Below, piece by piece: positions 34,693 to 42,851 of a DNA stretch of 48,942 nt (within the stretch, counting starts at the first letter, position 1; the number at the start of each line of letters is the position of its first letter). Origin of the DNA: Frankia torreyi (lineage in GTDB: Bacteria; Actinomycetota; Actinomycetes; Frankiales; Frankiaceae); assembly GCF_000948395.1 (NCBI RefSeq), contig NZ_JYFN01000008.1, positions 128,772 through 177,713 of the forward strand, in the 5' to 3' direction. The notes beneath the pieces were generated by a model, which made no database searches, was not told where the DNA came from, and was given only the letters and a program-made list of their open reading frames with translations. The position numbers and the translations under genes were made by a program.

Positions 34693-36027
34693 TCATCGCC
34701 GCGGCCGGCCCAGGGCCCGGTAGGTCCAGCCGGCCGTCCGCCACCGCTGGGGATCGAGGGCGCCGCGGCCGTCGATGACGATGGGCCGCGCGACGTGTGG
34801 TCGCAGCACGGCCGGATCGAGCTCCCGGAACTCGTGCCACTCGGTGAGCACGAGCACGACCTCGGCGCCGGCCACCGCGCCGACCACCGAGTCGGCGAAG
34901 CACAGGTTCGGGTGACAGGCCCGCGCGTTCTCCGCCGCGGCCGGATCGTAGACCGACACGTGGGCCCCGGCCCGGCGCAGCGCCTCGGCCACCTCCAGGG
35001 CGGGCGAGTCGCGGATGTCGTCGGAGTTGGGTTTGAACGCGGCCCCGAGCACACCCACCGTCCGGTTCGCCGGTGAGCCGCCCAGAGCCTCCCGGGCCAG
35101 CGCCACCGCGCGCGCCCGCGCCCGGATGTTGACGGCGTCGACCTCGCCGAGGAACGTCAGGGCCCGGCCGACCCCCAGCTCGTCCGCGCGGGCCTGGAAC
35201 GCCCGGATGTCCTTGGGCAGGCAACCACCGCCGAATCCGATGCCGGCCTGGAGGAAGCGGCGCCCGATCCGAGCATCATGTGCCAGTGCGCTGGCCAGTT
35301 CGACGACATCGCCGCCGGTCGCCTCGCACACCTCGGCCATGGCGTTGATGAAGGAGATCTTGGTGGCGAGGAAGGCGTTCGCGGCGACCTTGACGAGCTC
35401 GGCGGTGGTGTGGTCGGTGACGACGACCGGGACACCGTCGCCGATCATCTGGGCGTAGACCGCCCGCAGCCGCCGCTCCGCCGTGCCCTCCGGGGCGACC
35501 CCGAAGACCAGCCGGTCCGGCCGCAGGGTGTCGTCGACGGCGAAGCCCTCCCGGAGGAACTCGGGGTTCCAGGCGAGCTCCGCGCCGGGCACGCCCGCGG
35601 CGAGCTTCGCCGCGAGGCGGGTGGCCGTGCCCGCGGGCACCGTCGACTTGCCGACCACGAGGTCGCCCGGGCCGAGCCCGGCCGTGATCAGCCCGCTCAC
35701 CGCCGCCTCGACGTGGCGCAGGTCCGCCGCGCCGCTGTCGGGCTGCTGGGGCGTGCCGACACAGACGAAGTGCACGTCGGCCCGCTCGACCGCCTCGGCC
35801 AGCGAGCCGGTGAACGTGAGCCGGCCGGCCTCGAGGTTCTTACGCAGCAGTGCCTCGAGACCAGGCTCGTAGAACGGCACCTCCCCGGCGGACAACCGCC
35901 GGATCCGGCCGGCGTCGATGTCGACGCCGGTGACGTCGAAACCCAGCTCGGCCATGCACACGGCGTGGGTCGCGCCGAGGTAACCCGTGCCGATGACGCT
36001 GATCCGCGGATCGGTGGACCTGCTCAC
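34693..36027 (-). CDS. ugd: UDP-glucose 6-dehydrogenase
   Basis: Oxidises UDP-glucose to UDP-glucuronate with two NAD+, supplying wall or capsule polysaccharide. The 444-residue protein has the Rossmann motif VIGTGYLGATHA (11-22), VGTPQQPDSGAADL (cofactor loop), GKSTVPAGTA, NPEFLREG, and the catalytic region GIGFGGGCLPKDI with Cys near 269. The C-terminal UDP-binding domain (GVLGAAFKPNSDDIRDSPAL) is complete. GTG 36027 is chosen because GGAGG lies seven bases upstream; GTG 36036 would put that motif against the start. It follows the TIGR03089 and LCP genes on the same strand (133 bp) and probably forms an operon with them. Confidence 0.95.
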   Translation of the reverse strand: MSRSTDPRISVIGTGYLGATHAVCMAELGFDVTGVDIDAGRIRRLSAGEVPFYEPGLEALLRKNLEAGRLTFTGSLAEAVERADVHFVCVGTPQQPDSGAADLRHVEAAVSGLITAGLGPGDLVVGKSTVPAGTATRLAAKLAAGVPGAELAWNPEFLREGFAVDDTLRPDRLVFGVAPEGTAERRLRAVYAQMIGDGVPVVVTDHTTAELVKVAANAFLATKISFINAMAEVCEATGGDVVELASALAHDARIGRRFLQAGIGFGGGCLPKDIRAFQARADELGVGRALTFLGEVDAVNIRARARAVALAREALGGSPANRTVGVLGAAFKPNSDDIRDSPALEVAEALRRAGAHVSVYDPAAAENARACHPNLCFADSVVGAVAGAEVVLVLTEWHEFRELDPAVLRPHVARPIVIDGRGALDPQRWRTAGWTYRALGRPRR

Positions 36028-36159
36028 GATCGGCACCTCCGCTGCGCAGGGGATCGGCGTGGATCCCCTGCGCCCCGTCGCCGCGCACCGGGAGCCACCG
36101 GCTTGGCGAGAGTAGTCACTACCCTCCGGCGTCGGCTGCCACGTCGGCCCGATCGGGCA

Positions 36160-37137
36160 TCACCCGAGGCGGGGGAGGCGCAGCGTCCGCACGCCCGGGC
36201 CCGCGAGCGCGAGCGGGTCGACCGCGTCGTTGGCCGCGTCGTTGGCGGCGTCGTCACTGCCCGTCGCACCCGGTCCGCCGGCCGCAGCGGGCGCGGCGGC
36301 GATGGCGGTGATCCGCTCGGCCTCGATCCGGCGGGTGAGCGCCCCGGGGTCGAGATGGCGGCAGAGCACCATCGACGCGCCGGCCACCAGCGGGGCGAGC
36401 AGCCCACCGAGGAGCCCCTCGGCCGTCGCCGGCGGCGCGGTGGACAGGACCCGGTCCGCGGGCCCCAGTCCCCAGGCCGCAGCGACCCGCGCGCCGGCCC
36501 GCAGCAGCTCGACCTGCTCGGGCGGGGGCGGCGGCGGGGTGAACCGGTCGCCGTGCGGGGGGACCTCGGCGGAGTAGTCCAGCACGCCGGGAACGGGCCG
36601 CAGCATCCGGCCGCCCAGCGGGCGCAGCGACAGGGCCACCGTCTCGTCGACAACCAGCTCGGCGGTCGCGTCGAGCCGGTCCTCAGCCACGAACAACGCG
36701 CCGAGGCGGGTCGTCGGTGGCAGCGTCGAGCCCGCGGCCACGGCGAGCGCGCCGGCACCGCCGTTCTCGCCGGCGTCGGCGAGGACGACCTCCAGCCCCG
36801 CCAACCAGCCGGCGAGCGGGATGACCAGGCCCAGCCAGTGGGTCGGCAGGTCGACCCCGATGCGGTCGCCGGCACCGAGCCCGAGGGTGTCGACGAGCAT
36901 GTTCGCGGTCTTGGCGATCCAGTTGTTCAGCGTGGTGGCAGAGAACTCCACCCGCTCGCCGGTCGCGTCGTCGTAGAAGGTCACCAGCGGCCGGGCCGGG
37001 TCGGTGGCGAGCCGGCGGGCGAGCAGACCGGCGATACCCCGCAGTCCCGCGGGAACGTCGCCGTCCGGCGCGCCGCCCGCGCCCGCCGGTCCCAGCAGTC
37101 GGACCGCGGGTACCAGCCGCGGCGGCACCCCGGTCAC
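36160..37137 (-). CDS. TIGR03089 family protein (truncated adenylate-forming enzyme fold)
   Basis: A 325-residue protein resembling the N-terminal part of AMP-dependent synthetases: DPARPLVTFYDDATGERVEFSATTLNNWIAKTANMLVDTLGLGAGDRIGV (split in 46-95) is the typical start of that fold. It lacks the phosphate loop STGTTGxPK (APPATAEGLLGG in its place) and the whole C-terminal lid domain, so adenylation activity is unlikely. TIGR03089 proteins are confined to Actinobacteria and their role is unknown; the mycobacterial equivalent lies beside an LCP gene (Rv3267/Rv3268 as I recall). The GTG start overlaps the TGA stop of the LCP gene as GTGA, so the two proteins are translationally coupled and may act together. 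Confidence 0.85.
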   Translation of the reverse strand: MTGVPPRLVPAVRLLGPAGAGGAPDGDVPAGLRGIAGLLARRLATDPARPLVTFYDDATGERVEFSATTLNNWIAKTANMLVDTLGLGAGDRIGVDLPTHWLGLVIPLAGWLAGLEVVLADAGENGGAGALAVAAGSTLPPTTRLGALFVAEDRLDATAELVVDETVALSLRPLGGRMLRPVPGVLDYSAEVPPHGDRFTPPPPPPEQVELLRAGARVAAAWGLGPADRVLSTAPPATAEGLLGGLLAPLVAGASMVLCRHLDPGALTRRIEAERITAIAAAPAAAGGPGATGSDDAANDAANDAVDPLALAGPGVRTLRLPRLG

Positions 37138-38966
37138 GGCGTGCAGGAGGTGTCAGCGGGCATCGGCGTGGCCGTACCGACCGCGCCGGTGCCCGTCGCC
37201 GTGGCACCCGTCGCCGTCGTGGTGGTGCCCGTCTCCACGGCCGACGAGGTGGCGATGCCCGCCGTGCCGCCCGTCGCGGTGGTGGCGATGGCCGTCGACG
37301 GTTCGCCGGCTGGACCTGCCGCCGCGCCTGGACCTGCCGCCGCGCCTGGACCGGGGGCGGCCGCCAGGCCGGCGAACGCGGTGCCGAGGACGACGACGAG
37401 TCCGTCCCCCGTCCGGGCGGGGTCCTCGACGGGCAGTCCGCCGGGCAGCCGGGCGGCCAGGGCACGTGCCGCGGCCTGCTGGCCCGGGGGATAGTGGATC
37501 TCGGTCAGTTCCTGACCGGTCGTCGTCGCCGTCGTCATCGCTCCAGTGAATCCGAGCGACCGCAGCGCGTCGACCGTGGCGGCGGCGAGCCCCGTCCGCC
37601 CCGAGGCGTTGCGGACGGCGGCGACGCTGACATCGGCGCGTCCGACCGTGGTTCCGGCGGGCTCGGGGGGCGCCGCGGCCGGCCGGGCGGTGCCCGCGGG
37701 CCGCAGCGGCGCCAGCACCTGGGCGAGGCCGGCCTGGTCGGCGACCAGCACGGCGCCGTGCGGCGGGATCGTCCCCATTCCGTCGACGGCGCCGTCGACG
37801 GGCAGGGCCACCCTGGTGGGGACCGTGACGAAGCGGATTCCGCCCGAGCTCAGCCCGCTGGCCCGCTTCGCGAGGGTGAGTAGCGCGGTCTGGTCGAGTC
37901 CCTGGTCCACCCTGAGTGCTCCGCCGACCGCGCCGAGCAGCGCGGTGATCTTCGCCGGATTGGTGAGCACGCCCGCGCCGGTCGCCGTCGCCAGGAGCTT
38001 GGCGAGGAACTGCTGCTGGCGTAGGACGCGCAGCCGTTCGTCACCGAGGGCGTAGCGGGTGCGGACGAAGGCAAGCGCCTGATCGCCGTTCAGGCGGTTC
38101 TCCCCGAGGTGGCCGTTCCAGCCGGACATCGTGTCGTGCAGGTTGCGGGTGCTCCCGTCGGGCAACGGCGTCACGCAGACGGTGACGCCGCCCACTGCGT
38201 CCGTCATCGTGCGGAAACCGGCGAGATTGATCGAGATCGTGTGATCGATCTTCAGGCCGGTGAGCGACTCCAGCGTGCTGACAAGGCCGGGCACGTCGGC
38301 GAGCTGGAGCACCTCGGTCAGCTTCGCGCGGCCGTCCCGGGCCGCGGCCCGCTCGGGGGGCACGACGCGCACGAGCATGTCGCGGGGGAAGGACAGCAGG
38401 GTCGCGGAGCCGTCCCGGGCGAAGTGGGCGATGATCGTCGTGTCCGACCGCACCCCGTCGACGACGCCGTACTCCCCGCCGGTGCCCTCCCGGCTGTCGT
38501 CGCCGAGCAGCAGGATGTTCTGCTCGCCGGCCGCGCCCGCCGGCCGGGCACCGTCGATGTTCCAGTCCACCCGGGTGATGGCGCCGTCGAAGTGCCGGTA
38601 GGCGGCCCAGCCCAACGAGCTCAGCGCCAGGACGAACACGGACAGCAGCCCGGTGGCGGTGAGCGACAGCCGACGCAGGAACGAGCGGTGCCGGCGCGGC
38701 CGGCGGGGATCGAGCTCGGGCGGCAGCGGCAGCGGCCGCTGCCGTGTGGGCCGGCCGCGTGGGCTGTTCGGGCGGTACAGCCCGTCCGGCCGGACTGGGC
38801 GCGGCGGTGCTGGCTGCGGCGGTGCTGTGCGCGGCGGTGCTGGCCGTCGCGGCCGAGCGGGCGCCGCGCGTGGTTCCGGCGCCGGTGCTCTCTCGCGCCA
38901 GTGCCACAGGTCGGGCGGAGTACTCGGGGTAGGTGGCGTCGACGCCGGACGGGCGTGGGGGCTCAC
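37134..38966 (-). CDS. LCP family wall glycopolymer transferase with LytR_C domain
   Basis: A 610-residue protein: Pro/Arg-rich cytoplasmic start (1-95), one membrane helix (about 100-121), the LytR-CpsA-Psr catalytic domain (about 147-330) and a LytR_C-type domain (about 440-540), then a Thr/Ala tail. Catalytic-site landmarks are NILLLGDDSREG (150-161), RSDTTIIAH (173-181), LLSFPRDMLVR (190-200) and FVRTRYALGDERLRVLRQQQFL. These proteins transfer undecaprenyl-linked glycopolymers (arabinogalactan-type in mycobacteria) to peptidoglycan outside the cell. GTG 38966 has GAGGAGGG eleven bases upstream. It is coupled to the TIGR03089 gene and followed by ugd, a plausible polysaccharide operon. A second LCP gene lies at 42.9 kb. 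Confidence 0.93.
   Translation of the reverse strand: MSPHARPASTPPTPSTPPDLWHWRERAPAPEPRAAPARPRRPAPPRTAPPQPAPPRPVRPDGLYRPNSPRGRPTRQRPLPLPPELDPRRPRRHRSFLRRLSLTATGLLSVFVLALSSLGWAAYRHFDGAITRVDWNIDGARPAGAAGEQNILLLGDDSREGTGGEYGVVDGVRSDTTIIAHFARDGSATLLSFPRDMLVRVVPPERAAARDGRAKLTEVLQLADVPGLVSTLESLTGLKIDHTISINLAGFRTMTDAVGGVTVCVTPLPDGSTRNLHDTMSGWNGHLGENRLNGDQALAFVRTRYALGDERLRVLRQQQFLAKLLATATGAGVLTNPAKITALLGAVGGALRVDQGLDQTALLTLAKRASGLSSGGIRFVTVPTRVALPVDGAVDGMGTIPPHGAVLVADQAGLAQVLAPLRPAGTARPAAAPPEPAGTTVGRADVSVAAVRNASGRTGLAAATVDALRSLGFTGAMTTATTTGQELTEIHYPPGQQAAARALAARLPGGLPVEDPARTGDGLVVVLGTAFAGLAAAPGPGAAAGPGAAAGPAGEPSTAIATTATGGTAGIATSSAVETGTTTTATGATATGTGAVGTATPMPADTSCTP
37315..37350. repeat. 18-bp direct duplication in LCP gene
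   Basis: Two perfect adjacent copies of cctgccgccgcgcctgga encode repeats of an Ala/Gly/Pro hexapeptide (minus strand) in the tail of the LCP protein. Confidence 0.92.
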
Positions 38967-39343
38967 GGGGTCGCGGACCCTCCTCGGTCAGGCGGTCCTC
39001 GTCGTTGATGCCGTCGGAATGCGCACCGCGGCCGTTGCAGGTGATGCGGCCGTTGCAGGTCATGTGGTCGCTGCAGGTCATGTGGTCGTTGTGGTGATGG
39101 CGTGTGGTGATGGGGATCGGTGCCGTTTCCATCTGTTAAGACGTCCGCGGCGCGCGGGACGTTGCCAGGGTGAACACCAGTGGGCCCGACAGGGGGAGGA
39201 GTGCGGGGCCGCACGTACTCCGGGTCGTACGTGGTCCGGGCCCGCGCACGGCGACCGACGGTCGGCCGCCGAGCCGAGGACCAGGGCGGCGATGTCCGGG
39301 GCCGTCGGGACCGGCCGGCGAGGTCGTTATCCTGGCGTCAATC
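38967..39343. promoter_or_regulatory. Divergent promoter region between LCP and GT-C genes
   Basis: 377 bp with no supported gene. It must hold promoters for both genes and also carries a four-copy 18-bp repeat (see separate entry). GTTATCCTGG at 39325-39334 ends ten bases before ATG 39344 and could be a -10 for a leaderless or near-leaderless transcript. Confidence 0.4.
39028..39099. repeat. 18-bp tandem repeat, 4 copies, intergenic
   Basis: Four 18-bp units based on gcggccgttgcaggtcat; the first two are near-identical and the last two have diverged toward gtggtcg. The array is in the non-coding region upstream of the LCP gene, so a codon frame does not explain the 18-bp length. Confidence 0.88.
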
Positions 39344-41437
39344 ATGGATGAGCCGGAGACGACGACCACCGAGAGCACCGACACCGCCGAGCCGGCCGTC
39401 GACGCGGCCGGCCAGACGCCGGTGGAGATCCGTCCCGTCCCGTCCCAGCCTCGCCCGTCGCGCGAGTCCCGGCTGCCCGAGCACCCGTCCCCGGCAGCCG
39501 GGACCGGGCCCGTGACACCCGGGATCAAGTCCGCGGCACCCGGGATCGAGTCCGCGGTGGCGGGAACGGTGGGCGGCGGCGGGCGCCTCGCCCGCCGGGT
39601 GCGGCGGGGGCCGCTGCTGCTGGTGCTCATCACCGCGGTCCACCTGGCGATGTTGCTCAGCTACGCCTTCGTGTACCCCACCTGGACGGGCTACGACGAG
39701 GCCCAGCACGTCGACATGGTCTATGGACTGCAGCACGGCGCCGGCTGGCCCGCCCCCGGTGAGAAGATGATCGCCACCGGGGTGGCGGCGACCTCGGACG
39801 ACTTCGATCGCGGCCGCTATCAGGACATGTTCCAGGCCGGGGGAAAGCGGCGCGGGGCCGCGCCGTTCGCGGAGATCGACCCGACACCGCGCGACCAGCG
39901 GAGGTCCTTCAACGCCCTCGGCGGCCCGACGCCGGTCGACGACGGGCGCCTGTCCAACCAGATGGTGCAGCACCCACCCCTGATCTACGCGGCTGGGGCG
40001 GTGCTGTTGCGCGCCCTGCCCGGCTCCGGCGACTGGGCCTATGACCAGCAGGTCTTCGTGCTGCGTCTGCTGAACATCCTGGTCGTCGCGCCGCTGCCGC
40101 TGCTGGCCTGGCTCGCCGCCCGCCGCTTCGGTCTCGGCGAGCCCTCGGCGTTCGCCGCGGCCGCCCTGCCGCTGGCGATCCCCGGGTTCACCCGGGTCGG
40201 CGCCACCTTCAACAACGACGGCATCCTCATGCTCGCCACCGGTGGGCTCACCGTGGTCCTGGCCGGGGTGCTGCGGGGCGACCTGCGTCGGCGCACCGCG
40301 CTGTGGGCCGGGCTGTGGCTGGGGCTCGCGCTGCTGTCCAAGGCGTTCGCGCTCACCCTGCCAGTCATGATCGTCGCCGCTTACCTGGTCGGATGGTGGC
40401 GCCGTCGTGCGTTCGGCGCGACGGCGCCCGGCGTGCCCGGGTGGCGTCGACTGCGGACCGCCGTCGCCTCCCTGCCGTGGGTTCCCGCGGTGCTGGCGGT
40501 CGGCCTCGGTCTCGCCCTCGGTGGCTGGTGGTGGGTCCGTAACTACCTGCTGTACGACGCCGTCCAGCCAAACGGCTGGGCGACCAACCCACCGCGGCGG
40601 GAGCCGCTGCTGCTCCCCGACTCGTTCCTGACCTGGTTCTGGTACTTCTTCCGCACGATGATCTCGCGGTTCTGGGGCGGCCTCGGGATGTTCGAGCCGC
40701 CGCAGCTCTCCCCGATCGCGATCGTGCTCGCCACCGTCGCCGTCGTCGGGCTGAGCGTGACGGCGATCGTCGGCCGCCGCCGAGCCGGGCGGCCCGAGCG
40801 ATGGTCGCTCGCGGCCGGGGTGATGGTCCTGCTCCTGCCAGTCGCGTTCGCGTACCTCGAGGTCGGCCAGCGTAGTTGGGCGGAGTACCAGCAGTACACC
40901 CGCGGGATCGCCGTCCAGGGTCGTTACCTCTACCTCGGTCTGGTCGGGCTGGGGGTCGTGGTCGCCCTCGGCCTGCGCCGGGCGCTGCCCGGCCGCGAAC
41001 GGCTGGCTCCGCTGATCCTGCTGGTCGGTGCGCTGCTCATGCAGGGCGCGGCGCTGCTCGCGATCTGCTCCTACTACTGGTTGCCGCGCCGGGTCTCGTT
41101 CACCCCGGCGCGGATTCCGGACGTGGTGTCGGCGATCGGCCGTTGGGCGCCGTTCCCGGTCGGGGTGACGATCATCGTGTTCGTCCTGGCCGCGCTGCTG
41201 TTCGCCGGGACCATCGCTGCCGCCGGAGTCCAGGCCCGGCGTCAGCCGGCCGTGGCCGCCGGCCCCGCCACGGCCGCCGGCCCTGAGCCGGCCGCCGGCC
41301 CTGAGCCGGCCGCCGGTGCCGAGCCGGCCGCCGGTGCCGTGCCGGTCACCCCCGCGCAGTCGTCGGCTGCCACGGTCGACCCGGCCGCAGCGACCCCGGG
41401 TGGTCCTGTCACGGCGCGTTCGGGCGCGCAGGACTAG
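39344..41437 (+). CDS. GT-C fold / DUF2142-like polytopic membrane glycosyltransferase
   Basis: A 697-residue membrane protein. A polar N-terminus of about 90 residues is followed by around 11 hydrophobic helices; the first outer loop contains YPTWTGYDEAQHVDMVYGL with the acidic pair DE expected of GT-C sugar transferases, and HPPLIYAAGAVLLR follows. The layout matches DUF2142 and related family 39 mannosyltransferase-like proteins, which use polyprenyl-phosphate sugars outside the membrane. The C-terminal 90 residues are a soluble Ala/Pro repeat tail. ATG 39344 is chosen because the region upstream has GC-rich non-coding composition; no Shine-Dalgarno is visible, so it may be leaderless. It is divergent from an LCP gene and converges on rfbA. 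The sugar donor is not determined by sequence. Confidence 0.8.
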   Translation: MDEPETTTTESTDTAEPAVDAAGQTPVEIRPVPSQPRPSRESRLPEHPSPAAGTGPVTPGIKSAAPGIESAVAGTVGGGGRLARRVRRGPLLLVLITAVHLAMLLSYAFVYPTWTGYDEAQHVDMVYGLQHGAGWPAPGEKMIATGVAATSDDFDRGRYQDMFQAGGKRRGAAPFAEIDPTPRDQRRSFNALGGPTPVDDGRLSNQMVQHPPLIYAAGAVLLRALPGSGDWAYDQQVFVLRLLNILVVAPLPLLAWLAARRFGLGEPSAFAAAALPLAIPGFTRVGATFNNDGILMLATGGLTVVLAGVLRGDLRRRTALWAGLWLGLALLSKAFALTLPVMIVAAYLVGWWRRRAFGATAPGVPGWRRLRTAVASLPWVPAVLAVGLGLALGGWWWVRNYLLYDAVQPNGWATNPPRREPLLLPDSFLTWFWYFFRTMISRFWGGLGMFEPPQLSPIAIVLATVAVVGLSVTAIVGRRRAGRPERWSLAAGVMVLLLPVAFAYLEVGQRSWAEYQQYTRGIAVQGRYLYLGLVGLGVVVALGLRRALPGRERLAPLILLVGALLMQGAALLAICSYYWLPRRVSFTPARIPDVVSAIGRWAPFPVGVTIIVFVLAALLFAGTIAAAGVQARRQPAVAAGPATAAGPEPAAGPEPAAGAEPAAGAVPVTPAQSSAATVDPAAATPGGPVTARSGAQD
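41273..41326. repeat. 18-bp tandem repeat, 3 copies, in GT-C gene tail
   Basis: Units of gccgccggccctgagccg at 41273 and 41291 are perfect; a third at 41309 carries two changes and a partial fourth follows. They encode AAGPEP-type repeats in the C-terminal tail. Confidence 0.9.
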
Positions 41438-41489
41438 GGCCCCCGGTCAGGACCCCTGGTCCCGGGGCTCCGCTCGGCCGCTGACGGGG

Positions 41490-42566
41490 TCAGGCTCCCG
41501 TCGTGGCGACCGAGACGCGGGAGTGGTCGCCCAGCATGAGCCGGTGCGCCTTGGGCAGGGCGGCCGAGGGCACGACCTCGACGTCCCGGCCGATCAGCGA
41601 GTCCTCGATGCGCCCGATCCCGCGGATGGTCGCCCGCTCCAGGACGATCGAGTACTCGATCTCGGTTCGTTCGATCGTGCAGGAATGGAAGATCGAGGTG
41701 AACGGGCCCACGTAGGTGTCGACCAGGGTGGTTCCGCGCCCGATGATGGCCGGGCCGCGCACGGTGGAGCGGACCAGCGAGGCGCCGTCCTCGATCACGA
41801 CCCGGCCCACGATCGAGCTGTCGGCGTCCACGGTGCCGTGGATCGCCGGCTCGATCGACTCCAGCAGGTGCCGGTTGGTCTCCAGCATGTCGGCCAGCCG
41901 GCCGGTGTCCTTCCAGTAGCCCTCGACGAGGTGGGAGGCGACCTCGTAGCCGCCGTCGACCAGCCACTGGATGGCCTCGGTGATCTCCAGCTCACCTCGG
42001 GTCGACGGTTTGATCGACCGCACCGCCTCGTGCACGGCGGTGCCGAACATGTAGACGCCGACGAGCGCGAGATCGCTCGGCGGGATCAGCGGCTTCTCGA
42101 CGAGCCGGACGATGCGGCCCTCCGCGCCGAGTTCCGCGACGCCGAAGGAGGAGGGGTTGTCCACCTTCGTGAGGAGAATCAGCGCGTCCGGAGTGGTTCG
42201 CCGGAACTCCGTCACCAGGCTGGCGATGCCGCCGATGATGAGGTTGTCCCCGAGGTACATGACGAACGGTTCGTCGGCGAGGAAGTCGCGGGCGATGAGC
42301 ACCGCGTGCGCGAGCCCGAGGGGCGCGTCCTGGTGGATGTAGGTCACGCGGAGCCCGAACGCCGAGCCGTCGCCGACCGCCGTCTCGATCTCGGCAGCCG
42401 TCTCACCGACGATGATTCCGACGTCGACGATCCCGGCGTCCCGGATGGCCTCGAGGCCGTAGAAGAGCACCGGTTTGTTCGCCACGGGGACCAACTGCTT
42501 GGCGGACGTGTGCGTGATCGGCCGCAGACGCGTTCCTGAGCCACCGGCGAGGACGAGGGCCTTCAT
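41490..42566 (-). CDS. rfbA: Glucose-1-phosphate thymidylyltransferase, long form
   Basis: Makes dTDP-glucose from glucose-1-phosphate and dTTP, the first step to dTDP-rhamnose. The 358-residue protein has the nucleotidyltransferase loop LAGGSGTRLRPIT (6-18), AKQLVPVANKPV (22-33), GLAHAVL, YLGDNLI and VEGYWKDTG, followed from about 245 by left-handed beta-helix repeats (IVGRVVIEDGASLVRSTVRGPAIIGRG). The helical tail marks the long RmlA/StrD-like class (about 355 residues) rather than the short 290-residue class. ATG 42566 is the family start. RfbB and RfbC, which act between this enzyme and RfbD, are not in the window. It is divergent from the second LCP gene across 285 bp. Confidence 0.94.
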   Translation of the reverse strand: MKALVLAGGSGTRLRPITHTSAKQLVPVANKPVLFYGLEAIRDAGIVDVGIIVGETAAEIETAVGDGSAFGLRVTYIHQDAPLGLAHAVLIARDFLADEPFVMYLGDNLIIGGIASLVTEFRRTTPDALILLTKVDNPSSFGVAELGAEGRIVRLVEKPLIPPSDLALVGVYMFGTAVHEAVRSIKPSTRGELEITEAIQWLVDGGYEVASHLVEGYWKDTGRLADMLETNRHLLESIEPAIHGTVDADSSIVGRVVIEDGASLVRSTVRGPAIIGRGTTLVDTYVGPFTSIFHSCTIERTEIEYSIVLERATIRGIGRIEDSLIGRDVEVVPSAALPKAHRLMLGDHSRVSVATTGA

Positions 42567-42851
42567 GATCCGTAACTCTATCGCGCCGCTTTGAACTGAC
42601 CGAAAGTAACAACAGGTGTGGCGGCTGTTATCGGATTGGACCGATCCCCTTTGCCGGGATGACGGGTTGTCTGTCCCCCTCGGTGGCCCGTCTTTCCTAC
42701 GGCATCGGGTTGGTGACGGGTGCGCGCCACCCGATACGGGTACGTTGAGTAGTCGAAGGGTTCGCTACGGCCAGCCCGGCCGGGACGCTGACCGGCCGGC
42801 CGATCGTGCCACGACCGCGAGACATTTCCGGCCGCCTGGGAGGGGGACACG

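Noticed and set aside
35278-37494. A 738-residue plus-strand frame
   Set aside because: Antisense to ugd, TIGR03089 and the LCP gene; Arg/Gly-rich composition without motifs.
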